Shown here piece after piece: positions 1 to 7,164 of a stretch of DNA of 19,983 bases (position 1 is its first letter; each line of letters begins with the position of its first letter). A program made the position numbers and the translations under genes. The DNA is from an uncultured Rickettsiales bacterium (GTDB lineage: Bacteria; Pseudomonadota; Alphaproteobacteria; UBA8366): NCBI GenBank assembly GCA_913046825.1, contig CAJWTF010000062.1, positions 1-19,983 on the forward strand, in the 5' to 3' direction. The notes beneath the pieces are model-generated. The model searched no databases and was not told where the DNA came from. It saw only the letters and a program-made list of their open reading frames with translations.

Positions 1-12
1 TAGGCCCTTCCG

Positions 13-1251
13 CTAAATAATCGCACGCGCTTTAAGAGCGTCGATTTCTGCTGGTTTGAGGTCGAGAAAATTGGTGTAAACCTCCTCGTTGTGGGTGCCG
101 CAGGGTGCGGACGCTCCGCCGTAACCGGTCTCGGCGCCACTGAACTTCAACGGGAAACCCGCCGCCTTGAGATTGGGTAATTCACCAAGGGTGGGATGTG
201 CGACTGTATTGATCATTCCGCGCTCCTGGAGATGCGGCCAGCTTAGCAGATCGTCGATGTCTTGAACCGGAGAGGCGACAATGCCGGCGGCTTCGAGCTC
301 CACGACGGCGCCCGCCGTCGTTTGATCGCGCGTCCATTCGGTTAGCACCGCATCGACTTGATCGTTGTGGGCGACCCGCCAATCCATGCGTCCCCAATCC
401 GGATGATCGCCCAGGTCGGTCCGCTCGATCAGCGCGCAAAGGGAGCGCCACATCGCGTCGTGCCCGATGCCAATCACCAGCCAACCGTCCTTCGTTGGAT
501 AGGTGTTGAAAGGCGAGAACCGCATGATCCGGTTGCCCTGCTGGAAATCCATGCCAAGGTCGTCATAGATGTCGAGCGCTTCGTCGAAGATCAGCGAAAA
601 CAAGACATCGACCATAGAGATGTCGATGAATTGACCGTCGCCCGTGCGTTCCCGATGGAAGAGGGCGGCGAGAATCCCGGAGAAAGCATAACCACCTGAC
701 ACTGTGTCCGCGAGCGGGGTGCCGGCCTTGGTCGGTGGAGTACCCGGCTGACCGGTCACGCTCATTAACCCTGACATCGCTTGTGTTGTCAGATCATAGG
801 CGCGGCGCTTTGCGTCGGGGCCGGTGGCGCCGTAACCGGTAATCGAACAATAGACGAGCTTGGGATTGACCTTTTGCAGGCGTGGCCAGTCGATCTTGAG
901 TCGCTCTGTTACGCCAACGCTGAAATTTTCCACCAGTACATCGGCTTTCTCAATCAGGCGCAGGAACAGCGCGTGGCCTTCCGGTGACTTCAAATCAAGC
1001 GTGATCGATTTCTTGCCTCGCTGGCGCTTCAGAAAGGCAATGCCGATATCGCTGTCGTCGCGTTTCTGTATCGTTGGACCCTGTTCACCATAGAATACCG
1101 GCGCGCCCGATAGCGAATCTCCGGTCTCTGGATTGTCGAGACGGATGACCTCGGCTCCCATTCCCGAGAGCAAAAGTGTGCAATGAGGACCGGCGAGATA
1201 TTGCGAGAGATCGAGGACGCGTATGCCGCTTAGAATCCCATCCGGCTTCAT
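13..1251 (-). CDS. CaiB/BaiF family CoA-transferase (class III)
   Basis: A 412-residue class III CoA-transferase, a family whose members move CoA between carboxylic acids through an aspartyl-CoA intermediate in the cytosol. The N-terminus (GIRVLDLSQYLAGPHCTLLL, then MGAEVIRLDNPETGD) is the usual nucleotide-fold opening, and LKSPEGHALFLRLIEKADVLVENF is a standard family segment. The likely catalytic aspartate is D153 in RRAYDLTTQAMSGLM. Length is typical (about 390-420). The ATG overlaps the TGA of the upstream CaiB gene by four bases (ATGA), so the two are translationally coupled and this is the last gene of the four-gene minus-strand operon. The substrate cannot be read from sequence. Unlike its upstream neighbour it does not look like a racemase, so it more plausibly loads or exchanges CoA. 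Family certain, substrate unknown. Confidence 0.93.
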   Translation of the reverse strand: MKPDGILSGIRVLDLSQYLAGPHCTLLLSGMGAEVIRLDNPETGDSLSGAPVFYGEQGPTIQKRDDSDIGIAFLKRQRGKKSITLDLKSPEGHALFLRLIEKADVLVENFSVGVTERLKIDWPRLQKVNPKLVYCSITGYGATGPDAKRRAYDLTTQAMSGLMSVTGQPGTPPTKAGTPLADTVSGGYAFSGILAALFHRERTGDGQFIDISMVDVLFSLIFDEALDIYDDLGMDFQQGNRIMRFSPFNTYPTKDGWLVIGIGHDAMWRSLCALIERTDLGDHPDWGRMDWRVAHNDQVDAVLTEWTRDQTTAGAVVELEAAGIVASPVQDIDDLLSWPHLQERGMINTVAHPTLGELPNLKAAGFPLKFSGAETGYGGASAPCGTHNEEVYTNFLDLKPAEIDALKARAII

Positions 1252-2423
1252 TCGTCCCGACCGATGGCATTTGCTACCTTCAACTCATCGATATCGCCGT
1301 CGGAGAATCCCCAGGCGGAGAGAACTTCCTCAGTCTGCGCGCCGAAATCGGGTGGCCCAAATTTGACACTGGAGGGGGTGCGGCTAAAGCGTGGGGCTGG
1401 GCCCGGCTGCATAATACCGTCGACCTCAACGAAACTGCCGCGTGCTTTGTTGTGAGGATGCTTGGGCGCTTCGCTGAAGTTGAGTACTGGGGCGAAACAA
1501 ATATCGGTGCCTTCCATGATCTCGCACCACTCGTCGCGGGTCTTCTCCTTGAACTTCGCGTCGAATATGGCGATGACTTTAGGCCATCCTTTAGGGTCCA
1601 ACTGGTCGGGCAGGTCCGCCGGGTCAAGGTCAAGCGCCTCCAATAGCATCGCATAGAACTTCGCCTCCACGCCGCCGAGCGAGATATGTTTGCCATCCTT
1701 AGTCTCGTAACAGCGCCAGAACGGTGCACCGCCATCAAGGGCGTTGCTCTCTCGCTCGTCCTTCCAGTGACCGGCGGAGGCGAGGCCGAAACACGCCATC
1801 GCCAGATAAGCCGAACCTTCGGTCATGGCGACATCAACGACCTGACCTTTACCGGAGTTCTTAGCCTCGAGGATCCCCGCGAGCAGTCCCATCGCGAGGA
1901 ACATCGCACCGCCACCCATGTCACCGATAACGTTAAGCGGCGGGACCGGGCGTTCCTTTGTGCCGATGGCATGCAACACGCCGGAGAGCGAGATGTAGTT
2001 GATGTCATGCCCCGCGACATTGGCGAGTGGTCCTGTCTGTCCCCATCCCGTCATACGGCCGAAGATGAGGCGTGGGTTGCGGGCCATGCAGACATCGGGG
2101 CCAAGACCGAGGCGTTCCATCACGCCGGGGCGCATTGGATCGATGATGGCGTCGGCGCTCTCCACCAATCGCAGCACGGTCTCGACGCCTTGCGGATGCT
2201 TTAGGTCTACGGCAACCGAGGGGCGTCCGCGGCGGCGGATATCCGCCTTAGCGCCGGCGTACTCGAAACCGAGGCCGGTCTGCCCCTTCCGGTCGATACG
2301 GATGACTTCCGCACCCATATCCGCGAGCAGTGAACAACAGAGGGGTGAAGGCCCGATCCCGGCGATCTCGATGATCTTGTATCCGGAAAGTGGGCCGCCT
2401 TGCGTGGCGGATGTATCGCTCAT
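1248..2423 (-). CDS. CaiB/BaiF family protein, alpha-methylacyl-CoA racemase-like
   Basis: A 391-residue CaiB/BaiF-fold protein. The segment RMTGWGQTGPLANVAGHDIN, followed by YISLSGVLHAIG and then PPLNVIGDMGGGAMFLAMGL, is the signature of alpha-methylacyl-CoA racemases, which epimerise 2-methyl-branched acyl-CoAs by deprotonation and reprotonation at C2. By motif, the AGHD histidine (H139) and the GDMGG aspartate (D168) match the catalytic His/Asp pair of that subfamily. The start lies six bases after the stop of the UGSC gene, and an AAGAG-type ribosome binding site overlaps that stop. The 3' end overlaps the next CaiB gene by ATGA. Racemase rather than transferase activity is inferred from motifs; the acyl group is unknown. 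Together with the following transferase it suggests that the operon handles a branched acyl-CoA. Confidence 0.9.
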   Translation of the reverse strand: MSDTSATQGGPLSGYKIIEIAGIGPSPLCCSLLADMGAEVIRIDRKGQTGLGFEYAGAKADIRRRGRPSVAVDLKHPQGVETVLRLVESADAIIDPMRPGVMERLGLGPDVCMARNPRLIFGRMTGWGQTGPLANVAGHDINYISLSGVLHAIGTKERPVPPLNVIGDMGGGAMFLAMGLLAGILEAKNSGKGQVVDVAMTEGSAYLAMACFGLASAGHWKDERESNALDGGAPFWRCYETKDGKHISLGGVEAKFYAMLLEALDLDPADLPDQLDPKGWPKVIAIFDAKFKEKTRDEWCEIMEGTDICFAPVLNFSEAPKHPHNKARGSFVEVDGIMQPGPAPRFSRTPSSVKFGPPDFGAQTEEVLSAWGFSDGDIDELKVANAIGRDE

Positions 2424-2429
2424 GCGCTC

Positions 2430-2960
2430 TTAACGGTTAGCGCCGATGAGCAGGTCCATGCTCTCGCGTGCGGCCTGCCGTGCCCAATTGTCCAGCACCT
2501 CTCCCGAAGCGCTGCTGATGGGATGGTCGATGACGACGAACGGATAGCCGTCTGCACCGAGCACACGGGCCATCAATTCAGCCGCACTGACGAATTTCGT
2601 CGTCATAATACCGACGGAAGGTTTACCGATTTTTTCGCCAATCACTGCATCATGCAAACTGCACGACGAGCAACTGCCTCAGTCGCCGATCCCGGCGACG
2701 ACAGCGTCCCAATTCTCCGCTTCCTCGACAATATGCGGATCGGCAGGTGCGCTATAGTTGGATTTGATGCGACGGACGACCTCGGCCACGCCATATGTCC
2801 GTTTCATCTCATCTTCGAACGCGTCAAAGAATGGGATCGTATTCCGCTTCCCGTTTGAGATTATACCGACCGTGGCCCCTTGCAGAGCCGAGAGGCGGGA
2901 TGCGAGCGCGAAGCCGCTGGCATCTCCCTCATGGGTCGGGTCCAATATTTCAAGCGTCAT
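2430..2960 (-). CDS. UGSC-family selenoprotein (in-frame TGA read as selenocysteine)
   Basis: Read through one TGA (2681-2679), this frame gives 176 residues. The TGA is residue 94, in GIGD-U-GSCSSC-SLHDAVIGE. That is the defining motif of the UGSC family, whose first position is selenocysteine or cysteine in known members. The upstream half (MTLEILDPT, then GATVGIISNGKRNT) and the downstream half (GKPSVGIMTTKFVSAAELM, then GYPFVVIDHPISSAS) are colinear parts of one domain. The ATG has a strong AAGGAG site six bases upstream; the only start for the second half would be an internal TTG with no ribosome binding site. A SECIS-like hairpin lies just 3' of the TGA. C97 and C100 may form a redox centre with U94. 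The family's biochemical function is not established as far as I know. Insertion requires SelA-D and tRNA-Sec encoded elsewhere. The alternative is a nonsense mutation, but its exact position at the Sec site argues strongly against that. Confidence 0.9.
2645..2673 (-). promoter_or_regulatory. Candidate bacterial SECIS hairpin
   Basis: Numbering the RNA from the U of UGA (+2681), bases 14-22 pair with 26-34 in nine consecutive pairs (two of them G-U), closing a three-base GUU loop. With a two-base CU bulge the stem extends by G11-C35, U10-A36 and U9-G37. Nineteen bases separate the UGA from the loop, and the loop's first base is G. This fits the general model for bacterial SECIS elements: a stem just 3' of UGA and a small loop with a G in its first two positions. 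The pairing is derived by hand; SelB binding is inferred. The hairpin overlaps codons of the conserved SSCSLHD stretch, so RNA and protein constraints are superimposed. Confidence 0.75.
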
Positions 2961-2993
2961 GTGCTTCTCCTTGGTCTTCAGCTGTGTGTTGAT

Positions 2994-4049
2994 CTAATTC
3001 GAAGGTGGTTCGCAATCGAGGCAGGCGCCGATCGCGACCGTGACGGCTTTGCTCTTGTGGCCGAGCCACGGCGGGATGACCGCGCCGAAGCCACCGGCCG
3101 GGCCGCCCGCCGCGATGATTAATAGGTGTTCCGGGTCGGGGAGGGCGGGGTATTCTTGATCGCCGCGTCGTCCGACCACCGCGCCCTTGCCAACATCCGC
3201 CCATTCGCGCCGATGGATGCGGGCATTCTCGAAGACGTATTGCTGGATCTCCTTGCGGCCCCAACCGGCTTCATCGAAATGGGTGCGCAGCTGCGGTGGG
3301 ATGACGATGGCGTAATTGCCGGGATAGATCGAATAGTGGCGCAGATTGGCTTTGATCTCGGCACAGAACGTATCGAGAATTTCTTCGGGCTTCGTTGTCC
3401 ACTCATTCATGATTTGGCGCGGCGCGCCAGCGGCCATGACGGTCACCGCGGAGGCTTCGCGCGGAATGCCTCGATCCTCAGCCAGCGAATTCCAGGGCGA
3501 GTTGTCTTCGTCTTCGGCGATGCAATAGCTGAGCTTGCCGGGGTGACCCAAGGTAGATCGATCGATCTGCCCCGGTCGCACATCCAGTAGGTTACATAGG
3601 ATGAGGCGAATGGCGCGTCCGATTACCGTCGTCGCGCGGTCGCTGGAGCCGAGCACATTGAACGAACTGCTCATACCGACTTCTTCGCGGACCGGGCCGT
3701 TGATCACGACCAAGACTGCACAGCCGCCGGTGCTCGCCGTGGCACCGTGGACCAAGAACGGCTCCTGCAGCATGGCGGTGAAGGCGGCGATCACGACCGG
3801 AAAATGCATCGGCAAGCAGCCTGCCATGATAGCGTTGATGGCGAGCTTCTCGGCAGTGATGGCGCGGTTCCGCACTGGCTCGATTCCGACGAGATGATCC
3901 GCCGGCATCATCGCCCAATCAAGGCAGGCCTGCACCGCGTCGGCGGTGGGCGGGACCACAGGCAACCCGTCAGTCCACTGCCGGCTGTGATAGAATTCCT
4001 GCGCCGCGAGGATGTCGTCGACTTCGTAGCGTTTCGAACTGAGCGTCAT
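2994..4049 (-). CDS. Conserved protein with WTDGLPVVPPT motif, UGSC-operon partner
   Basis: A 351-residue soluble protein and the first gene of the minus-strand operon. Its ATG has an AGAAGGAG site nine bases upstream; its stop is 33 bases before the UGSC start. The N-terminal motif W25-TDGLPVVPPT-35 is distinctive, followed by MAGCLPMHFPVVIAAF, HGATASTGGCAVLVVINGP and a Gly/Pro-rich C-terminus ending near C343-LD-C346. I recall proteins with this N-terminal motif being found beside, or fused to, UGSC-type domains, but I cannot confirm that here and know no assigned reaction. Several scattered cysteines and the terminal CxxC are compatible with thiol/selenol redox chemistry together with UGSC, which is inference. 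No signal peptide or membrane segment is evident. The gene is real and intact; the function is unknown. Confidence 0.85.
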   Translation of the reverse strand: MTLSSKRYEVDDILAAQEFYHSRQWTDGLPVVPPTADAVQACLDWAMMPADHLVGIEPVRNRAITAEKLAINAIMAGCLPMHFPVVIAAFTAMLQEPFLVHGATASTGGCAVLVVINGPVREEVGMSSSFNVLGSSDRATTVIGRAIRLILCNLLDVRPGQIDRSTLGHPGKLSYCIAEDEDNSPWNSLAEDRGIPREASAVTVMAAGAPRQIMNEWTTKPEEILDTFCAEIKANLRHYSIYPGNYAIVIPPQLRTHFDEAGWGRKEIQQYVFENARIHRREWADVGKGAVVGRRGDQEYPALPDPEHLLIIAAGGPAGGFGAVIPPWLGHKSKAVTVAIGACLDCEPPSN

Positions 4050-4197
4050 TCCCGAGGGCTCCTTCTGTATGTCTGGCTATTGATATAGCCGCCTCCCGTG
4101 TGACGGCGATGATAGGGATTATTTTGATATTTTAAATTAATACAATTATTATTAGATACTGTAAATTAATACAAAAATAACAATAATATGGTTTAGC
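4050..4197. promoter_or_regulatory. AT-rich divergent promoter region between UGSC operon and LysR gene
   Basis: This 148-bp spacer separates two divergently transcribed units. The half next to the regulator (about 4120-4197) is almost entirely A/T, in sharp contrast with the surrounding GC-rich DNA. It contains long runs able to supply -10-like hexamers on both strands and a repeated 13-mer. For LysR-type regulators, this divergent spacer is the normal place for the binding site controlling both directions. No transcription start can be placed exactly from sequence alone. Confidence 0.6.
4133..4174. repeat. Perfect 13-bp direct repeat, candidate regulator site
   Basis: TAAATTAATACAA occurs at 4133-4145 and again at 4162-4174, 29 bp start to start (close to three helical turns, so on the same DNA face). 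It sits in the LysR/UGSC divergent promoter. Such phased half-sites are compatible with binding by a LysR tetramer, although the classic LysR box is a T-N11-A dyad rather than a direct repeat. Chance recurrence in very AT-rich DNA is possible, but 13 identical bases twice in 42 is notable. Confidence 0.55.
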
Positions 4198-5124
4198 ATG
4201 GACGATTTGAATCGTGGTTTGGGATTGGATCTCAGTACTCGTCATCTGCGGGCATTGTTAGCGGTTGCCGAATATCACAACTTTGCTGCGGCGGCCACCA
4301 ATCTTGGGATATCGCAACCGACGCTGACTCGGACAGTGCGTAAAGCGGAGGACATGCTGGGCGTTACGCTTTTCACCAGGACGACCCGCCGGGTCGCCTT
4401 AACTGCGGCCGGGCGAGAGTTCATGCCGATGGCGGAGAGATTACTGAGCGATCTTGGTCTCGGTATCCGCAATATCCGCGAATTGGCGGATGTTGAACGC
4501 GGTCAGGTGGTGATCGCGAGCCTGATGACCATTGCGCACGGTATCTTGCCGACCGTCATCCGCCAATTTGCCGAACAATATCCGAGCGTCGCCGTCGAGT
4601 TGCGCGAAGGCGTGCAAACACGTGTCCTTGAAGAGGTGCGCGGCGGGTCGGCCGACTTTGGGCTTGGAGATAGCGCCGATGTTGGCGGACATTTGGAATT
4701 GGAGGCTCTGGGCAAGCATGGCTTCCGCATCGCGTTGCCGAATGGGCACAGGCTACTGCGCCGAAAATCGGTATCTTTGAGCGATCTCACAGAAGAGCGA
4801 TTGGTTTCGATGCCTACCGAAGCTGCGGCGCGGCGCACGTTGGACGTCGCCGCATTAGCCGCCGGCGTCATCCTCAATTCGCATTTCACCGTCGGTCAGT
4901 TCACCACGGCGTTCCAACTCGTCGCTGAAGGCTTGGGAGCGGCAATCGTTCCGGCGACCTATTTCAACGGTGGCCATCCCGATAAAGTGTCGTCTCGCCC
5001 TTTGAAGGCACCCGGCGCGGTACAGCATCTTTCCGTTATCAGTCGTCGGGATCGTGTAGTCACCCCAGCGGCGGCAGCGTTTCTTTCGATCTTGCGTGAT
5101 TGTTGGCCCGCGAAATCCGGATGA
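4198..5124 (+). CDS. LysR family transcriptional regulator
   Basis: A 308-residue LysR-type regulator. Residues about 14-73 are the winged helix-turn-helix (LSTRHLRALLAVAEYHNFA, then NLGISQPTLTRTVRKAEDML and TRTTRRVALTAAGREF). Residues about 95-300 are the periplasmic-binding-protein-like effector domain. Length is normal. An ATG ten bases upstream is immediately closed by an in-frame TAG, so 4198 is the supported start; its ribosome binding site is weak. It is divergent from the UGSC/CaiB operon and 45 bases upstream of the CocE-type hydrolase, so it plausibly regulates one or both and itself. The inducer is unknown, perhaps a carboxylate or acyl-CoA related to the operon's substrate. Confidence 0.93.
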   Translation: MDDLNRGLGLDLSTRHLRALLAVAEYHNFAAAATNLGISQPTLTRTVRKAEDMLGVTLFTRTTRRVALTAAGREFMPMAERLLSDLGLGIRNIRELADVERGQVVIASLMTIAHGILPTVIRQFAEQYPSVAVELREGVQTRVLEEVRGGSADFGLGDSADVGGHLELEALGKHGFRIALPNGHRLLRRKSVSLSDLTEERLVSMPTEAAARRTLDVAALAAGVILNSHFTVGQFTTAFQLVAEGLGAAIVPATYFNGGHPDKVSSRPLKAPGAVQHLSVISRRDRVVTPAAAAFLSILRDCWPAKSG

Positions 5125-5169
5125 TCTCTACTAGGTCATAGAGAGTGACACTGCGGTAAGGCAAAAAGA

Positions 5170-6969
5170 ATGACCGACCATATCGATTCTGAAACCGGGG
5201 CGCGCTGTTTCCAAACCTATGTGGCGATGGGTGATGGCGTGCGATTGAACACGTTCGTCTTTCTGCCGCCGGACGGTGGGCCGCGCTATCCGGTCATTTT
5301 GCAGCGCACGCCCTATGGCATCACCAATTCCGGCGGGACGGCGAATACGGATGTATCGCAAGGCTGGCTGCCTGCCGTCGAGGAGCCGCTTCGGGGCTCT
5401 ATTCTGCGGGGATGGCGGAACATTGTCCGTCAAGGTTACGCCGCCGTCTACCAGGACACGCGCGGACGGTTTGCCTCCGAAGGGGAAGACCGGGTGTATG
5501 CGGACGACGCGTCGGACGGTTGGGACACGTTGGAATGGATATCGGCCCAAGAGTGGACCAATGGGCGGGTCGGTATGTCCGGTTCCTCCGCCGGCGCCAC
5601 CACCACCTATGCAGCAGCATCGACGCGGCATCCGTCCCTGCAGGCGTTTTGGGCGCAGGTCGGCGGCTCCAGCATCTATGACGATGTGGTGTATGAGGGC
5701 CAATCGATTGAGATGGAACGGCTTTGGCTTTGGGTGGCGAAGAATATTCCGGGGCTCTCGGCTTCTCACCGTGAAGCGGCGCGAGTGCGCGCGGGGCTCA
5801 GTGAGGCGGAGATGGATGCGGCGGCGGAGCGAGCCATGGAGCGCTACCAAAAGCTGGACGCTGCGCGGCAGGAGACGCCGCCCTATACCGGATCCGAAGA
5901 TTGGATGTCCTTGCCGATGGCGGGCTATCCAGATTTCTCGACCTGGCAGCCGTTTCTCGAAGACATCGTCACCCATCCCGCACCTGACGCGTTTCGGGCG
6001 GCGCATAATTTCCGCCGCACCATCGACATTCCCGGATTTCATGCGACAACTTGGTACGACATCTTCCTGACCAGCGTGCTCGCCGCCTACTCGGATATTC
6101 AAGCACGGGTCGGCAATCAGCGACTGTGGATTGGGCCGAACGGTCATTATTTCATTTACGAAGAGCAGTTCTGGCCCCGTGACCCTTACTTCGAATGGTT
6201 CGATCACTGGCTGAAAGATGCTGATTCACAGATCATGCAGGAGCCGCCAATACATTACTCCCCGCACGCTTGGACGGATGATCCGGCGGGATATGTCGCG
6301 AAGGATTGGCAAATGGCGGAGCGCTGGCCGGTTCCGGCGGCCCGCCCGATGCGGCTTTCCCTCAGCGTTGATGGCACGTTGTCGGGAGAGGACGGCTCGA
6401 GCGGAGTGCGGCACTTCACTTACGATCCCCGCGACCCTGTTCCCACATTTGGCGGGCGCAATATGGCTATCGATCCCGGCCCGCTAGACCAAAGACCGGC
6501 GGAAGCACATTCGAATTACGGTCTGACTTATCTTGGCTCACCGTTGGAAGTAGCGATGACCCTGGCGGGGCCGGTCAGCGTTTCTGTAAATATATCGTCG
6601 GATTGTCCCGACATCGATGTTGTGGCGAAGCTCGTCGAAGTATCTCCTGACGGAAAAGCGACCTTGCTAATGGATGGCGTTGTCCGTGCGATGTATCGCG
6701 ACGGCGCGACCGAACCGCACCGGTTGTCGAGTGGCGAGATCGTCCGCATTAAAATTCCACTAGCCCATATTCACCACACGGTCGAGGCGGGAAACCGGTT
6801 GCGGGTCGACGTGAGCAGCAGCAATTTTCCGCGCCGGGCTCGCAATACCAATAGTGGCAATCCGGTTTTAGCACGCGATACCGACGCTGATATCCGCGTG
6901 GCCCGAAACACGGTCCATCATGGGAGCGATGCGCAGTGCTACTTGGAGCTTCTGATTCTGCCGGACTGA
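5170..6969 (+). CDS. CocE/NonD family hydrolase (peptidase S15-like)
   Basis: A 599-residue alpha/beta hydrolase of the CocE/X-Pro dipeptidyl-peptidase class, which hydrolyses esters or amides. The catalytic serine is probably S140 in VGMSGSSAGAT, the aspartate D297 in TTWYDIFLTSVLAAYSD, and the histidine H326 in IGPNGHYFIYEE. The approach segment YAAVYQDTRGRFASEGE is typical. From about residue 395 to the end is the jelly-roll C-terminal domain (DQRPAEAHSNYGLTYLGSPL, then HHTVEAGNRLRVDVSSSNFPRR). Length matches the family (about 550-650). There is no convincing signal peptide, so it is likely cytosolic. It starts 45 bases after the LysR stop with an AAGG ribosome binding site and may be co-transcribed with it. 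The class is certain; the natural substrate is not. Confidence 0.92.
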   Translation: MTDHIDSETGARCFQTYVAMGDGVRLNTFVFLPPDGGPRYPVILQRTPYGITNSGGTANTDVSQGWLPAVEEPLRGSILRGWRNIVRQGYAAVYQDTRGRFASEGEDRVYADDASDGWDTLEWISAQEWTNGRVGMSGSSAGATTTYAAASTRHPSLQAFWAQVGGSSIYDDVVYEGQSIEMERLWLWVAKNIPGLSASHREAARVRAGLSEAEMDAAAERAMERYQKLDAARQETPPYTGSEDWMSLPMAGYPDFSTWQPFLEDIVTHPAPDAFRAAHNFRRTIDIPGFHATTWYDIFLTSVLAAYSDIQARVGNQRLWIGPNGHYFIYEEQFWPRDPYFEWFDHWLKDADSQIMQEPPIHYSPHAWTDDPAGYVAKDWQMAERWPVPAARPMRLSLSVDGTLSGEDGSSGVRHFTYDPRDPVPTFGGRNMAIDPGPLDQRPAEAHSNYGLTYLGSPLEVAMTLAGPVSVSVNISSDCPDIDVVAKLVEVSPDGKATLLMDGVVRAMYRDGATEPHRLSSGEIVRIKIPLAHIHHTVEAGNRLRVDVSSSNFPRRARNTNSGNPVLARDTDADIRVARNTVHHGSDAQCYLELLILPD

Positions 6970-6978
6970 TATCCCTTT

Positions 6979-7060
6979 CGTTCCCCGGCCGAAGAGCCTT
7001 GGCCTAGTTCGATCAATTGTTACCTGGAGCGCTGGACCCCGGCTCTTCGGCCGGGGAACG
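6979..7060. repeat. Perfect 20-bp inverted repeat, 42-bp spacer
   Basis: Arms at 6979-6998 and 7041-7060 are exact reverse complements. The left arm begins CGTTCCCCGGCC and the right arm ends GGCCGGGGAACG. It lies nine bases after the stop of the hydrolase gene. The RNA could form a very stable hairpin, but no U-run follows, so it is not a textbook intrinsic terminator. A repetitive palindromic intergenic element that also limits readthrough is the better reading. Confidence 0.7.
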
Positions 7061-7164
7061 GTACGTTGTCTGACGGACAAACGCTTCTTTGTAATTATAG
7101 CCTGAGCATTCTGAATTGAGGTAGTCTGGCCGTGACCTAGATTGCTCGCCAAGGGAGAAAATTC

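Noticed and set aside
2430..2657. Separate 75-residue gene starting at TTG
   Set aside because: It has no ribosome binding site and begins inside the conserved SSCSLHD stretch of the UGSC domain; it is the downstream half of the selenoprotein.
5125..5144. 6-bp hairpin TCTCTA/TAGAGA between the LysR and hydrolase genes
   Set aside because: Short, AT-containing stem with an eight-base loop and no U-run; likely chance and not a terminator.
5131..6207. Long minus-strand open frame (358 codons) opposite the CocE-type hydrolase
   Set aside because: Arg/Pro/His-rich text without domain sense; it mirrors a well-supported gene in GC-rich DNA and has no convincing ribosome binding site.
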